A DNA stretch of 64,000 bases from positions 58,468 to 122,467 of the forward strand of contig NZ_JACHEZ010000008.1 of the NCBI RefSeq assembly GCF_014201675.1, written 5' to 3'. Numbering within the stretch: the first letter of the stretch is position 1; each line of letters opens with the position of its first letter. The DNA is from Oceanithermus desulfurans. Lineage in GTDB: Bacteria; Deinococcota; Deinococci; Deinococcales; Marinithermaceae. Made by a program: the position numbers and the translations under genes. Under the pieces are notes generated by a model. It had not been told where the DNA came from and did not search any database. It saw nothing but the letters and a program-made list of their open reading frames with translations. Shown here piece by piece: positions 24,799 to 33,513 of this stretch.

Positions 24799-25364
24799 GA
24801 GTCCACCTCCTCCGCCGGTTTCAGGATCTCGGCCAGGCCGCCGGGCTGCATCTCCGGCGGCGCCTTCTCGATGCGGCCGTCCTCGGTGCGGATCTCCACG
24901 CCGAACTTGGGGCTGTACCACTGCCGGGCGCGGCGCGCCTGCTCGTGCAGGAAGTCGACGTCCGCCTTGAGCGTCTGCAGGTCGTAGGTGGACATCTCGA
25001 AGTCCTGGATGGTCACGATCGAGCTGACCGGGCAGGCCTCGACGCAGGCGGCGCAGTACATGCAGTTGACCAGGTCGATGTCGAAGCGGTCGATGAGGAA
25101 GCCCTTGCCCTCGGGGTTGCGGTGGCGCTCGATGGTGATCACCTGCGCCGGGCAGGCGCGCTCGCACTGCAGGCAGACGATGCAGCGCTCCGAGCCGTCC
25201 TCGTTCTCCACGAGCGCCAGCGACTGCACCGAGACCGGCGGCAGGTCGGGCTTGACGTAGGGGTAGAACTCGGTGGGCGCCTCCTCGTAGACGCGCTTGT
25301 GCACCGTGGCCATCCCGGTACCGATGGCCTTCACGGCTTGCCAGACTTCTTGAAGCAGGCTCAT
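24795..25364 (-). CDS. nuoI: NADH-quinone oxidoreductase subunit I
   Basis: A 189-aa peripheral-arm subunit carrying two [4Fe-4S] clusters (N6a/N6b): CIVCLQCERACP (about residues 61-72) and CMYCAACVEACP (about 100-111). It passes electrons toward the N2 cluster of NuoB. With NuoEFG absent from this operon, NuoI is the outermost Fe-S subunit encoded here and a plausible entry point. Confidence 0.96.
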   Translation of the reverse strand: MSLLQEVWQAVKAIGTGMATVHKRVYEEAPTEFYPYVKPDLPPVSVQSLALVENEDGSERCIVCLQCERACPAQVITIERHRNPEGKGFLIDRFDIDLVNCMYCAACVEACPVSSIVTIQDFEMSTYDLQTLKADVDFLHEQARRARQWYSPKFGVEIRTEDGRIEKAPPEMQPGGLAEILKPAEEVDS

Positions 25365-25365
25365 C

Positions 25366-26541
25366 TTACCTCCAGATCAGGCGCAGGTAGGCCGCCAGTA
25401 CCAGTCCAAAGAGGGCCAGGGGGATCATCGCCTTCCAGGCGAACTCCATGAGTTGGTCGTCGCGGTAGCGGGGCAGGGTGGCGCGGATCCAGAGGAAGAT
25501 CCAGACCCAGACCGCGGTCTTGGCCGTGAAGTAGAGGCTCTCGAGCGCCCCCGCGGCCAGGCTGCCGGGCTCGAGCCCGAAGAGCGGGCCGTGCCAGCCG
25601 CCGAAGAAGAAGACGACGATCAACGCCGGCAGCAGGAAGAGCTCGACGAACTCGGCGAGGAAGAAGAAAGCGAAGCTCATCCCCGAGTACTCGACGTTGT
25701 AGCCGGCGATCAGCTCGGACTCGGCTTCGGGGAAGTCGAAGGGGATGTGCTTGAGCTCGGCCAGGCTGGCGATCACGTAGAGCACGAAGGGCAGCGCCAG
25801 CGGCAGGAAGTTCCACAGCCCCAGCTGGGCGTCCACGATGCCGCCCAGCGAGAGCGTCCCGCTCCAGACGGCCACGGTCAGGAAGACGAGGGCCAGCGGA
25901 ATCTCGTAGCTGACCATCTGCGCGCCGGCGCGCAAGGCGCCGATCAGGGCCCACTTGTTGCCCGAGGAAACGCCGCCCAGCAGCACGCCGTAGGCGCTGA
26001 GGGTGGAGACCGCGATCAGGTAGATCAGGCCCACGTTGGTGTCGGCCAGCACCCAGCCGGAGGCGAAGGGGACGACGGCGAACATGGCGAAGCTGGCCAC
26101 GAAGGTGATCGCCGGCGCCAGCCGGAAGGTGAGGACGTCGGCCGCCGCGGGCACGAAGTCCTCCTTGGCCAGGAGCTTCAGCGCGTCGAAGACGGTCTGG
26201 ATGCCGCCGGCGGGGCCGTAGTGCATGGGGCCGTAGCGTTCCTGCACCTTCCCCAGGTACTTGCGCAGCAGCAGGATGAGCAGCAGCGCGATGACCGCCG
26301 AGAGCAGGAAGAGCAGCACCACCTGCAGGGCGCGCATCAGCACGAAGCCCCAGCCGCTGTCCCAGCCCAGCGCTCCGAAGAGCGCCGGCACGCCGGCGTA
26401 GGTGCCGATGACGATCAGCCAAAAGACGAAGACGTAGGCGGAATAGACCGTGCGTTCAAGCCAGGGCCGGCTCTTCTGGGGGTCGTAGCCGAGCAGGCGC
26501 GGGCGGAAGTGCCGGTCTTCGGGAATGGGGATCTGGCTCAC
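25366..26541 (-). CDS. nuoH: NADH-quinone oxidoreductase subunit H
   Basis: A 391-aa membrane subunit linking the peripheral and membrane arms and forming part of the quinone chamber. The acidic loop EAESELIAGYNVEYSGMSFA (about residues 252-271) is the hallmark, with GPAGGIQTVFDALKLLAKED near residue 90. GTG start with GGAGG upstream, only 11 nt after nuoD, where Thermus-type operons carry nuoE, nuoF and nuoG. Confidence 0.95.
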   Translation of the reverse strand: MSQIPIPEDRHFRPRLLGYDPQKSRPWLERTVYSAYVFVFWLIVIGTYAGVPALFGALGWDSGWGFVLMRALQVVLLFLLSAVIALLLILLLRKYLGKVQERYGPMHYGPAGGIQTVFDALKLLAKEDFVPAAADVLTFRLAPAITFVASFAMFAVVPFASGWVLADTNVGLIYLIAVSTLSAYGVLLGGVSSGNKWALIGALRAGAQMVSYEIPLALVFLTVAVWSGTLSLGGIVDAQLGLWNFLPLALPFVLYVIASLAELKHIPFDFPEAESELIAGYNVEYSGMSFAFFFLAEFVELFLLPALIVVFFFGGWHGPLFGLEPGSLAAGALESLYFTAKTAVWVWIFLWIRATLPRYRDDQLMEFAWKAMIPLALFGLVLAAYLRLIWR

Positions 26542-26552
26542 CGGTGCACCTC

Positions 26553-27680
26553 CTATCGGTCGATCTCCCCGAAGACGGGGTCGAGCGAGGCCAGGATCGC
26601 GATGGCGTCGGAGAACTTGGCGCCGACGAAGAGGTCGGGCACGATCTGCAGGTTCGAGAAGGCCGCCCCCCGGTGCTTGACCCGGTAGGGCTTGTCGGTG
26701 CCGTCGGAGACCACCAGCACGCCCAGCTCACCGCGGCTGTTCTCGACCGCGCGGTAGCGCTCGCCCGCCGGGGGCTTGATGCGGGCCGGCGCCTTGCCCT
26801 TGTAGGGCCCGGTCTTGGGGGTGAGCTCCACCAGCTGCCGCAGGATGCGGATCGACTGGTACATCTCCTGGAACCGCACCCAGAAGCGGGCGTAGGTGTC
26901 GCCGTCCGGCGAGGTGGGAATCTCGAACTCGACGTCGGGGTAGGCGTCGTAGGGGAAGGCCTTGCGCACGTCGTAGGCCACGCCGCTGGCGCGGAGCACC
27001 GGGCCGCTGACGCCGCGGGCGATGGCGCGCTCCTTGCTGAGCACGCCCACGCCGATCGTGCGCGCGTGCACCACGGGGCTTTCGAGCACCAGGTGCTCGT
27101 AGTCCACCATCCGCCGCTCCATGTGGTCGAGGAAGTCGGCCACGTCCTTGAAGAAGTCGGGGTGGACGTCGCGGCGGACGCCGCCGAAGGTGTAGTAGTT
27201 GGGCAGCATGCGGGCGCCCGCGGTCTTCTCGACGATCCCCAGGATGATCTCGCGGTCCCAGAAGGTGTAGAGGAAGGGCGAGATCGCGCCCAGGTCGAGC
27301 ATCGCCGTCCCCATCCAGACCAGGTGGCTGGCGAGACGGTAGAGCTCGAAGAACATGGTGCGGATCTTCTTGGCCCGGTCGGGCACCTCGATGCCCAGCA
27401 TGTCCTCGACCGCCAGCACGAAGGGCAGCTCGTTCTGGGTGCCCGAGACGTAGTCCATGCGGTCGGTGTAGGCGATCACCTGGGGGTAGCTGCGGGCCTC
27501 TTCGATCTTCTCGTGGTTGCGGTGCAGGTAGCCGATGTGCGGGACCGCGCGGGTGATGCGCTCGCCCTCGAGCCCCAGGACCACCCGCAGCACGCCGTGG
27601 GTGGCGGGGTGCTGCGGCCCCATGTTGACGATCATCTCGTCGCTGCGGCCGGGCACCGGTTCCAGACTCATCGTGCTCAC
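26553..27680 (-). CDS. nuoD: NADH-quinone oxidoreductase subunit D
   Basis: A 375-aa 49-kDa-type subunit at the quinone-binding site. MGPQHPATHGVLR (about residues 20-32), HIGYLHRNHEKIEE and GTAMLDLGAISPFLY are diagnostic, and the C-terminus ends DPVFGEIDR as usual. GTG start overlaps the nuoC stop (GTGA). Separate from NuoC, not fused. Confidence 0.96.
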   Translation of the reverse strand: MSTMSLEPVPGRSDEMIVNMGPQHPATHGVLRVVLGLEGERITRAVPHIGYLHRNHEKIEEARSYPQVIAYTDRMDYVSGTQNELPFVLAVEDMLGIEVPDRAKKIRTMFFELYRLASHLVWMGTAMLDLGAISPFLYTFWDREIILGIVEKTAGARMLPNYYTFGGVRRDVHPDFFKDVADFLDHMERRMVDYEHLVLESPVVHARTIGVGVLSKERAIARGVSGPVLRASGVAYDVRKAFPYDAYPDVEFEIPTSPDGDTYARFWVRFQEMYQSIRILRQLVELTPKTGPYKGKAPARIKPPAGERYRAVENSRGELGVLVVSDGTDKPYRVKHRGAAFSNLQIVPDLFVGAKFSDAIAILASLDPVFGEIDR

Positions 27681-28192
27681 GAGGCCTCACCTCCTTCGCC
27701 CGCCTCGCCCGCGTCCTCGGGTTCGGGCGGCGGGGGCGGCGCCCAGGGTTCGGGGTCGGGCCAGGGTTTGGCCTCCCAGCCGGGCACGGGGTAGCCGCCG
27801 GTGTCGAAACGCTTAAGCAGGGGGTGCAGCTCCCACTCGTCTTCCAGCAGCAGGCGCCGCAGGTCGGGGTGCCCCGCGAAGCGGATCCCCAGCATGTCGT
27901 AGGCCTCGCGCTCATACCACTCGACGCCGGGCCAGAGGTCGGTCACCGAGGGCACGACGGGGTCGTCGTAGGGCACGTCGGTGCGCACCGTCACCTTGGC
28001 CAGGTCCTTCATCCGGGTCAGCTGCAGGGTGACGCGCAGACCGTAGCCCATGTCGATGCCGCTGATCGCCCGGGGAAAGTCGTACCCCGCGGCCGCGAGC
28101 CGCTCGCACAGCGCCCGGTAGTCCTCGGGGTGGACCGTGTAGACGTCCTCGTCGAAGAGGCGTTCCTGCTTCATCCTCGCTTCCACGGCCAC
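27677..28192 (-). CDS. nuoC: NADH-quinone oxidoreductase subunit C
   Basis: A 171-aa 30-kDa-type subunit. WYEREAYDMLGIRFAGHPDLRRLL (about residues 90-113) is the family signature. The C-terminus extends into an acidic, proline-rich tail (PDPEPWAPPPPPEPEDAGEAG) with no counterpart that I recognise in short NuoC proteins, possibly a docking tail. GTG start with GGAGGTG upstream; an internal ATG six codons in is an alternative. Confidence 0.92.
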   Translation of the reverse strand: MAVEARMKQERLFDEDVYTVHPEDYRALCERLAAAGYDFPRAISGIDMGYGLRVTLQLTRMKDLAKVTVRTDVPYDDPVVPSVTDLWPGVEWYEREAYDMLGIRFAGHPDLRRLLLEDEWELHPLLKRFDTGGYPVPGWEAKPWPDPEPWAPPPPPEPEDAGEAGEGGEAS

Positions 28193-28195
28193 CTC

Positions 28196-28750
28196 CTAGA
28201 GCACCGGAAGCCGCCCGTCCTTGCCGGGTTCGGCCAGGACGTCGTAGTCGGTGGGGATCTCACGGGGCTTCTGATAGCGCAGCTCGCGGTCGGCGATCTT
28301 GTCGCGCAAGAGCAGGAGCGCCTGCAGAAGCGCCTCGGGCCGCGGCGGACAGCCGGGGATGTAGACGTCCACGGGAACGATCTTGTCCACGCCCTCGACG
28401 ACCGAGTAGCCCTGGCGGAAGGGTCCGCCCTGGTTGGCGCAGGCGCCCATGGAGATGACCCACTTGGGCTCGGCCATCTGGTCGTAGAGGCGGCGCAGGC
28501 GCTTGGCCAGCTTCTTGTTGACCGTGCCCGAGACGATCATCACGTCGGCCTGCCGCGGGGTGTTGCGGAAGAACATCCCGAAGCGGTCGGCGTCGATCTT
28601 CGGATCCCAGGTGGCCATCATCTCGATGGCGCAGCAGGCGATGCCGAAGGTCAGCGGCCACATGCTGCGGCTGCGCGCCATGTTGATGAGGTCGTCCAGC
28701 GTTCCCAAGATGATGTCGCGCGGTCGTTCGTCCGAACCTAGTAGACCCAC
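28196..28750 (-). CDS. nuoB: NADH-quinone oxidoreductase subunit B
   Basis: A 184-aa subunit that holds cluster N2, the last Fe-S centre before quinone. Ligands are visible as the tandem CC in [20 protein letters not shown] and [12 protein letters not shown] chose the GTG at 28750, overlapping nuoA by 13 nt, because it gives the usual short MGLL-type N-terminus before [15 protein letters not shown]; longer in-frame extensions translate nuoA DNA. Confidence 0.92.
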   Translation of the reverse strand: MGLLGSDERPRDIILGTLDDLINMARSRSMWPLTFGIACCAIEMMATWDPKIDADRFGMFFRNTPRQADVMIVSGTVNKKLAKRLRRLYDQMAEPKWVISMGACANQGGPFRQGYSVVEGVDKIVPVDVYIPGCPPRPEALLQALLLLRDKIADRELRYQKPREIPTDYDVLAEPGKDGRLPVL

Positions 28751-29115
28751 TTGAGCACCCCCCTCCGCCAGGCGTAGACCAGCCCCATCGCCAGGATGCC
28801 GATGAAGATAGCCGCCTCGAAGAAGCCCAGCCAGCCCAGCTTGTCGTACGCCACCGCCCACGGGAAGAGCAGCGCGGCCTCGACGTCGAAGAGCAGGAAG
28901 AGCAGCGCGAAGATGTAGTAGTTGACGTTGAACCGCAGGTTGACGTCGCCGATGGGTATCTCCCCGGACTCGTAGGCGTCGAGCTTGCCCGGCGGCTTCG
29001 GGCGCACCCCGACCAGCAAGCGGGCGATCCCGATCGTCACAAAGACGATGGCGAGGCCGACGAGGAAGAAGACGATCGCGGTGATCCCCGCCTGCAGTTC
29101 CGTTAGGTAGTCCAC
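28738..29115 (-). CDS. nuoA: NADH-quinone oxidoreductase subunit A
   Basis: A 125-aa three-helix subunit, first gene of the operon. YESGEIPIG and [13 protein letters not shown] (about residues 44-90) are diagnostic. The GTG at 29115 is preferred over an upstream ATG at 29148 because AAGGGGG lies 7 nt before it and the extra residues are not hydrophobic or conserved. A TAAGAAT box near 29155-29163 on the minus strand may be the operon's -10. Confidence 0.92.
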   Translation of the reverse strand: MDYLTELQAGITAIVFFLVGLAIVFVTIGIARLLVGVRPKPPGKLDAYESGEIPIGDVNLRFNVNYYIFALLFLLFDVEAALLFPWAVAYDKLGWLGFFEAAIFIGILAMGLVYAWRRGVLKWVY

Positions 29116-29240
29116 GGCTTGCCCCCTTTCCGCTCCGGATCGGAGCACACTCCGCCATTCTTACACTTCTCAGGCGCTAGCGGCTAGGGACGCGTTTACC
29201 ATCGAATCTGGAACCGCTGCGTTCTCACCCGCATTCTGGC

Positions 29241-29246
29241 TATAAT
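29241..29246 (+). promoter_or_regulatory. TATAAT -10 box for the amidase gene
   Basis: A consensus TATAAT ends 8 nt before the ATG at 29255. The 5' leader would be at most a couple of bases. No strong -35 is seen. Confidence 0.65.
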
Positions 29247-29254
29247 CGCGGGAG

Positions 29255-30379
29255 ATGCGCGCCCTCGCCTCCCTGGTCCTGCTCCTCTCCGCCCTTGCCT
29301 GGGCGAGCCCTGGCTGGATGCGCTGGGCGGCTCACGACGACGAGGGGTTCACCCGCTTCGTCTTCGAGCTGCCCGTCGGCACCGCCTACGCAACCGAGCG
29401 CAGCGGCGCGCTCGTGCGGGTGACGCTGGGGCTGAGCGTGAAGGCTCCCGAGACGCTGCGCCCAGGCGACGCCGCCGTCGAGCGGGTGGAGCTGCAACCC
29501 TCCGCGGAGGGGGCCGAGGTGCGCCTCTACCTGCGCCCCGGAGCGACGGCGAAGAAACCCTTCGTGCTCGAGGGCCCCGAAGGCCGCTTCCGCCTGGTGA
29601 TCGACGTGCTGCAACCCGAAGCGGGCCGCGCCGCGCCGCCGCCCAAGCCCAAGCCTCCGGCCCCGGTGGTGGTCATCGACCCGGGCCACGGCGGACCCGA
29701 CCCCGGAACCGTCGGATACGTAAAGGAGAAGGTCGTCACCCTCGACATCGCCCTGCGCGTCAAGAAGATCCTGGAAGCCCGGGGGATCGAGGTGGTGCTC
29801 ACCCGCGACGGCGACTACGACCTCGCCCCCAAGTCGGTCAAGGACTTCGACGAGCGCAAGCTGCTCGACCTCAACCAGCGGGCCAAGATGACCAACGGCA
29901 ACCGCAACCTCTTCGTCTCCATCCACGTCAACTCGGCCGAGCGGCCCGCCCGCGGCATCGAGGTCTACTACCTGGGCAAGACCCTGGACCCGCGCACCCT
30001 GGCGCTGGCCATCGCCGAGAACGGCGGCGGGGAGCTCGGCGAAAAGCTCACCCAGAAGGCCGAGAGCACGGCCGAGGCGGCGCTCGCCGACCTGATCGCC
30101 CAGGGGAACCTGCAGTTCTCCGCCCGGCTGGCGGACGACATCCTCGAGCAGCTGATCGCGCGCACCGGCACCAAGAACCGCGGGGTGCACTCGGCCCCCT
30201 TCTACGTGCTGCGCTACGCCCGCATCCCGGCGGTGCTCGTCGAGGTGGGTTTCGCCAACCACCCCACCGAGGGCCGCCTGCTCGCCCGCGCCGACTACCG
30301 CCAGAAGCTGGCCGAGGGCATCGCCGCCGGCATCCTGGAGATGCTCGGCAACGGCGCCTACGCCGCAGCCGGCCGCTAA
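29255..30379 (+). CDS. N-acetylmuramoyl-L-alanine amidase (AmiC-type, AMIN domain)
   Basis: A 374-aa exported amidase that cuts the stem peptide from peptidoglycan during daughter-cell separation. Signal peptide about residues 1-18 (ALAWASP). Residues about 25-125 form an AMIN targeting domain, followed by a Pro-rich linker (APPPKPKPPAP). Residues about 135-368 are Amidase_3, with zinc ligands in VIDPGHGGPDPG, an E in the next strands, FVSIHVNSAE and the catalytic EVGFANHPTEG. A helical insert after IAENGGGELGEK may be autoinhibitory, as in AmiB/C. Confidence 0.92.
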   Translation: MRALASLVLLLSALAWASPGWMRWAAHDDEGFTRFVFELPVGTAYATERSGALVRVTLGLSVKAPETLRPGDAAVERVELQPSAEGAEVRLYLRPGATAKKPFVLEGPEGRFRLVIDVLQPEAGRAAPPPKPKPPAPVVVIDPGHGGPDPGTVGYVKEKVVTLDIALRVKKILEARGIEVVLTRDGDYDLAPKSVKDFDERKLLDLNQRAKMTNGNRNLFVSIHVNSAERPARGIEVYYLGKTLDPRTLALAIAENGGGELGEKLTQKAESTAEAALADLIAQGNLQFSARLADDILEQLIARTGTKNRGVHSAPFYVLRYARIPAVLVEVGFANHPTEGRLLARADYRQKLAEGIAAGILEMLGNGAYAAAGR

Positions 30380-30389
30380 CGGCGGCGTG

Positions 30390-30395
30390 TAGCAT
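30390..30395 (+). promoter_or_regulatory. -10 box of leaderless deoC promoter
   Basis: TAGCAT ends exactly 6 nt before the deoC ATG at 30402. No Shine-Dalgarno lies between. Confidence 0.6.
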
Positions 30396-30401
30396 GGAAG
30401 C

Positions 30402-31067
30402 ATGGACACCGAGCTCGCCAAGTACATCGACCACACCCTCTTAAAACCCACGGCCACGCCGGCCGACATTGAACGCCTCTGCCGCGAGGCCGACGAGCAC
30501 TACTTCTACGCTGTCTGCGTCAACCCCGGCTTCGTGACCACCGCCAGGAAGGCCCTGGGCTCAAGCCCCGTGCGGGTCGCGGCGGTGATCGGCTTTCCCC
30601 TGGGGGCGAACGCCTCCCAGGTCAAGGCCGCCGAGGCCGCCCTCGCCGTCAGCCAGGGCGCCAACGAACTCGACATGGTCATCCCCGTGGGCCGGGCGCT
30701 CGCCGGCGACTGGGACGCGGTCGCCGCCGACGTGCGGGCGGTGCGCGAGGCCGCCCCGGACGCGGTGCTCAAGGTGATCCTCGAGACCGGCTACCTGGAC
30801 GAGGCGCAGATCCGCCGGGCCGCCGAGGCGGCGCTCGCCGGCGGGGCCGACTTCCTCAAGACCTCGACCGGGTTCGGGCCCCGCGGGGCCAGCCTCGAGG
30901 ACGTCCGGCTGCTGGCCGAGGTGGCCGGCGGCCGGGCCAAGGTCAAAGCCGCCGGCGGCATCCGCACCCGCGAGGACGCCTGGAAGATGATCGAGGCGGG
31001 AGCGAGCCGCCTGGGCACCTCGAGCGGCGTGGCGCTGGTCGAGGGCGGGGAGAGCCGGGGCTATTAA
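30402..31067 (+). CDS. deoC: deoxyribose-phosphate aldolase
   Basis: A 221-aa class I aldolase that splits 2-deoxyribose-5-phosphate to glyceraldehyde-3-phosphate and acetaldehyde in nucleoside catabolism. The TIM-barrel motifs IDHTLLKP (9-16), VIGFPLG, ELDMVIPVG, VKVILETG, the Schiff-base lysine in DFLKTSTGF (about K154) and KAAGGIRT are all present. It is followed closely by a phospholipase D-like gene in the same direction. Confidence 0.96.
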   Translation: MDTELAKYIDHTLLKPTATPADIERLCREADEHYFYAVCVNPGFVTTARKALGSSPVRVAAVIGFPLGANASQVKAAEAALAVSQGANELDMVIPVGRALAGDWDAVAADVRAVREAAPDAVLKVILETGYLDEAQIRRAAEAALAGGADFLKTSTGFGPRGASLEDVRLLAEVAGGRAKVKAAGGIRTREDAWKMIEAGASRLGTSSGVALVEGGESRGY

Positions 31068-31101
31068 GCCGCCGCCGCGTCCCAAGCCGAAACCCGCCTG
31101 G

Positions 31102-32181
31102 TTGGGGTACGCGCTCCTGGTGCTGCTGGCGGGGATCGCGCTGTGGCAGCAGCGCAGCGGCTACACCAACCCGCCGCCCGCGGGCGTGGTGCGGCCCGCG
31201 GTCTTCTTCCTGCCCGAGGACGAGCCCCCGGCCGTCGAAGCGCTGGGCCGCGCCCTGGCACGCAGCAAGCGCACCGCCGACCTGGCCCTGCTGACCCTGA
31301 ACGACACCCGCCTGGGCTACCTGCTGGCGCAGACCGCGGCCCGCGGCGTCCGGGTCCGCATCTTCAGCGAGCGGGAAAACCGGGAGCAGACGCTCTCCAC
31401 ACTGCTCGCGGGCTCGCGGGGGCAGACCTCAGGAAGGCCCCGGGTGCGCCTCGATGAGGCCTACGCCCTGCTGCGGCGCACCTCGGAAAACTGCGAGCGG
31501 CTCGCCGGCGTCGACCTTTGCTATGACGACCGGCCCGGTCTGATGCACGACAAGTTTGCCGTCTTCGACGCCCGCGAGGTCTGGACCGGAAGCGCCAACT
31601 GGAGCTACAACGGCCTGCACAAGAACGACAACGACCTGCTCGTCCTTCGGGGCGAACCGGCGGCGCGCCTCTACCACGCGGCCTTCGTCGCGCTCTGGCA
31701 GCGCAAGCCCAGACCCCCCGCACCGGCGACGCTGGAGCTCGACGGCGGCCGGCTCGGCGTCTACTTCAGCCCCGGCTACGGGGAGGCGGCCATAGGGCGG
31801 GTCGTGCGCGAACTCGACGCCGCCGAGCGCGAGGTCTGGGTGGCCGCCTTCGTGCTCACCCACCCCCGCGTCCTGGAGGCGCTGAACGCTGCGGCGCGGC
31901 GCGGGGTCGCGGTGCGGGTGCTGCTCGAGCGCCGCAACCTGCCCGACTCGCGCGAGGAGGCGCTGGGCCCCCGGGTGGAGGTGCGCGCCGACGCCAACCC
32001 CGCGGCCATGCACCTGAAGGCGATCGTCATCGACGAGCGCACCGTCGTCACCGGATCCTTCAACTTCACGCGCTCTGCGGTCAGCCGCAACGACGAGAAC
32101 CTGCTGGTTCTCACCCACCCTCAGCTGGCGCGGCGGTACAAAGAAAAGGTATGGCAAGCGTGGCGACGAGCCGGCCCGTGA
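31102..32181 (+). CDS. membrane-anchored phospholipase D-like protein
   Basis: About 359 aa with two HKD phosphodiesterase motifs: HDKFAVFD...GSANWS (about residues 149-170) and HLKAIVID...GSFNFT (about 302-320). Two motifs make one active site, as in PLD superfamily lipases, nucleases and cardiolipin synthases; the substrate is unknown. The N-terminus is a single hydrophobic anchor or signal (YALLVLLAGIALW). The TTG at 31102 lacks a Shine-Dalgarno. An ATT at 31063, overlapping the deoC stop, would add IKPPPRPKPKPAW, a basic N-terminus fitting a membrane anchor. Confidence 0.8.
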   Translation: MGYALLVLLAGIALWQQRSGYTNPPPAGVVRPAVFFLPEDEPPAVEALGRALARSKRTADLALLTLNDTRLGYLLAQTAARGVRVRIFSERENREQTLSTLLAGSRGQTSGRPRVRLDEAYALLRRTSENCERLAGVDLCYDDRPGLMHDKFAVFDAREVWTGSANWSYNGLHKNDNDLLVLRGEPAARLYHAAFVALWQRKPRPPAPATLELDGGRLGVYFSPGYGEAAIGRVVRELDAAEREVWVAAFVLTHPRVLEALNAAARRGVAVRVLLERRNLPDSREEALGPRVEVRADANPAAMHLKAIVIDERTVVTGSFNFTRSAVSRNDENLLVLTHPQLARRYKEKVWQAWRRAGP

Positions 32182-32744
32182 TCGTGCTGGCCTCCGGCAG
32201 CCCGCGGCGGCGCGAACTGCTGGCGCGGCTGGGTCTGCCGCACCGGGTGGAGCCGCCAAGCGTGGACGAGTCGGTCGTCCCCGGCGAGGACCCCGCCGAC
32301 GCCGCCCGCCGCCTCGCGCAGCTCAAGGTGCGCAGCACCCCCGGGGCGTGGGTGCTGGCCGCCGACACCGTCGTCGCGGTCGACGGCCGCATTCTGGGCA
32401 AACCGCGGGACCTGGCCGAGAACCGCAGGTTCCTGGAGCTGCTTTCCGGACGCGACCACTGGGTGCACACCGGCCTGGCCCTGCGGGCCCCGGCCGGGAC
32501 GGCGGCGCTGGTCAGCAGCACCCGGGTGCGCTTTCGCAAGCTTGCGGACTGGGAGATCGCCGCCTACGCCGCCAGCGGCGAAGGCCTCGACAAGGCCGGC
32601 GGCTACGGCATTCAGGAAAAGGGCATGGTCCTGGTCGAGGCGGTCGAGGGCGACTTCTTCACGGTGATGGGGCTTCCCGTCGCCCGGCTGTGGGAAGCGC
32701 TGGCGCGGCTGGGCTACCCGCTTGCGGAGGTCTGGGATGCTTAG
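32178..32744 (+). CDS. maf: Maf family nucleotide pyrophosphatase
   Basis: A 188-aa Maf/Ham1-related house-cleaning enzyme that hydrolyses modified or canonical nucleoside triphosphates (dTTP/UTP type or m7GTP). The motif LASGSPRRRELL is at residues 4-15, with VDESV, AADTVVAVDGRILGKP and YGIQEKG following. I prefer the GTG at 32178, which overlaps the upstream TGA by 4 nt and matches the GTGA couplings common here; an ATG at 32151 would add nine residues. It precedes mreC with overlap, as in many rod-shaped bacteria. Confidence 0.88.
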   Translation: MIVLASGSPRRRELLARLGLPHRVEPPSVDESVVPGEDPADAARRLAQLKVRSTPGAWVLAADTVVAVDGRILGKPRDLAENRRFLELLSGRDHWVHTGLALRAPAGTAALVSSTRVRFRKLADWEIAAYAASGEGLDKAGGYGIQEKGMVLVEAVEGDFFTVMGLPVARLWEALARLGYPLAEVWDA

Positions 32745-33513
32745 GCTCGTCTACCTGGGGTACGTGCTGCTGGCGCTGGCGCTCTCGGCGCTGACCGCCA
32801 ACTTCGCGCCCCGGTTCCCGGGCGAGGTCTCGGCCCGGATCGCGCCGTTGTTCGGCCTCGGCCACCGCGCCGCGCAAAACCTGCGCGCCGCGGCGACCAC
32901 GCTGCTCGACCGCCGCAACCTGCGGCACGAGAACCGCCTGCTCGCCGAGGAGGTCGCCTGGCTCAAGGAGAGCAACCTCGAGCTCAAGGTCGAGCTCGAG
33001 CGCCTGCGCCGGGCGCTGGCGGTGCGCGAGGCCCAGGCCCCCGGCGTGGTGGCCATCGCTCCGGTCATCACCGAAGACACCTCGGGCCTCTACCGGCGCC
33101 TCATCCTGGGCCTCGGCGAGGCCGACGGCCTCTCGGTGGGCATGCCGGTGACCAGCCCCGACGGGCTGGTGGGGGTGATCATCGAGACCACCCCCCACCG
33201 CGCGGTGGTCCGCACCATCGTGGACCCCGAGTCCCGCGTCGGGGTGCGCCCCGAGGGCAGCCCCGGCCGCGGCATCGCCATGGGCGAGCCGCCGGCGGGG
33301 CTGCGCGTCGAGCTGCCGGTGGAGACACCGATCGCCGTAGGCGACCTGCTCGTCACCGGCTCCCTGCAGGGGCTCTTCCCCGAGGGCATCCCGGTGGCGC
33401 GGGTGACCCGCATCCTGCCGCGCGCGCCGGGGGCGCTGCGCAAGGTGGTGCGCGCCGAACCGCTCGTCAAGTTCGGCCTGCTCGAAGAAGTGGTGGTGTT
33501 GGGCAAACTATGA
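32737..33513 (+). CDS. mreC: rod shape-determining protein MreC
   Basis: A 258-aa bitopic protein: N-terminal membrane helix (LVYLGYVLLALALSAL), a coiled coil at about 60-100 (ENRLLAEEVAWLKESNLELKVELE in pieces) and two beta-barrel domains (VIGEADGLSVGMPVTSPDGLVGVI region). MreC scaffolds the elongasome, linking MreB/MreD to PBP2. The ATG at 32737 has GGAGG 6 nt upstream. It overlaps the maf end by 8 nt. mreB is not in the window. Confidence 0.93.
   Translation: MLRLVYLGYVLLALALSALTANFAPRFPGEVSARIAPLFGLGHRAAQNLRAAATTLLDRRNLRHENRLLAEEVAWLKESNLELKVELERLRRALAVREAQAPGVVAIAPVITEDTSGLYRRLILGLGEADGLSVGMPVTSPDGLVGVIIETTPHRAVVRTIVDPESRVGVRPEGSPGRGIAMGEPPAGLRVELPVETPIAVGDLLVTGSLQGLFPEGIPVARVTRILPRAPGALRKVVRAEPLVKFGLLEEVVVLGKL

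Noticed and set aside
32151..32177. ATG at 32151 as the maf start
   Set aside because: It would overlap the upstream gene by 31 nt with its AAGG abutting the ATG. The GTG at 32178 gives the usual short N-terminus and a GTGA overlap. Not excluded.
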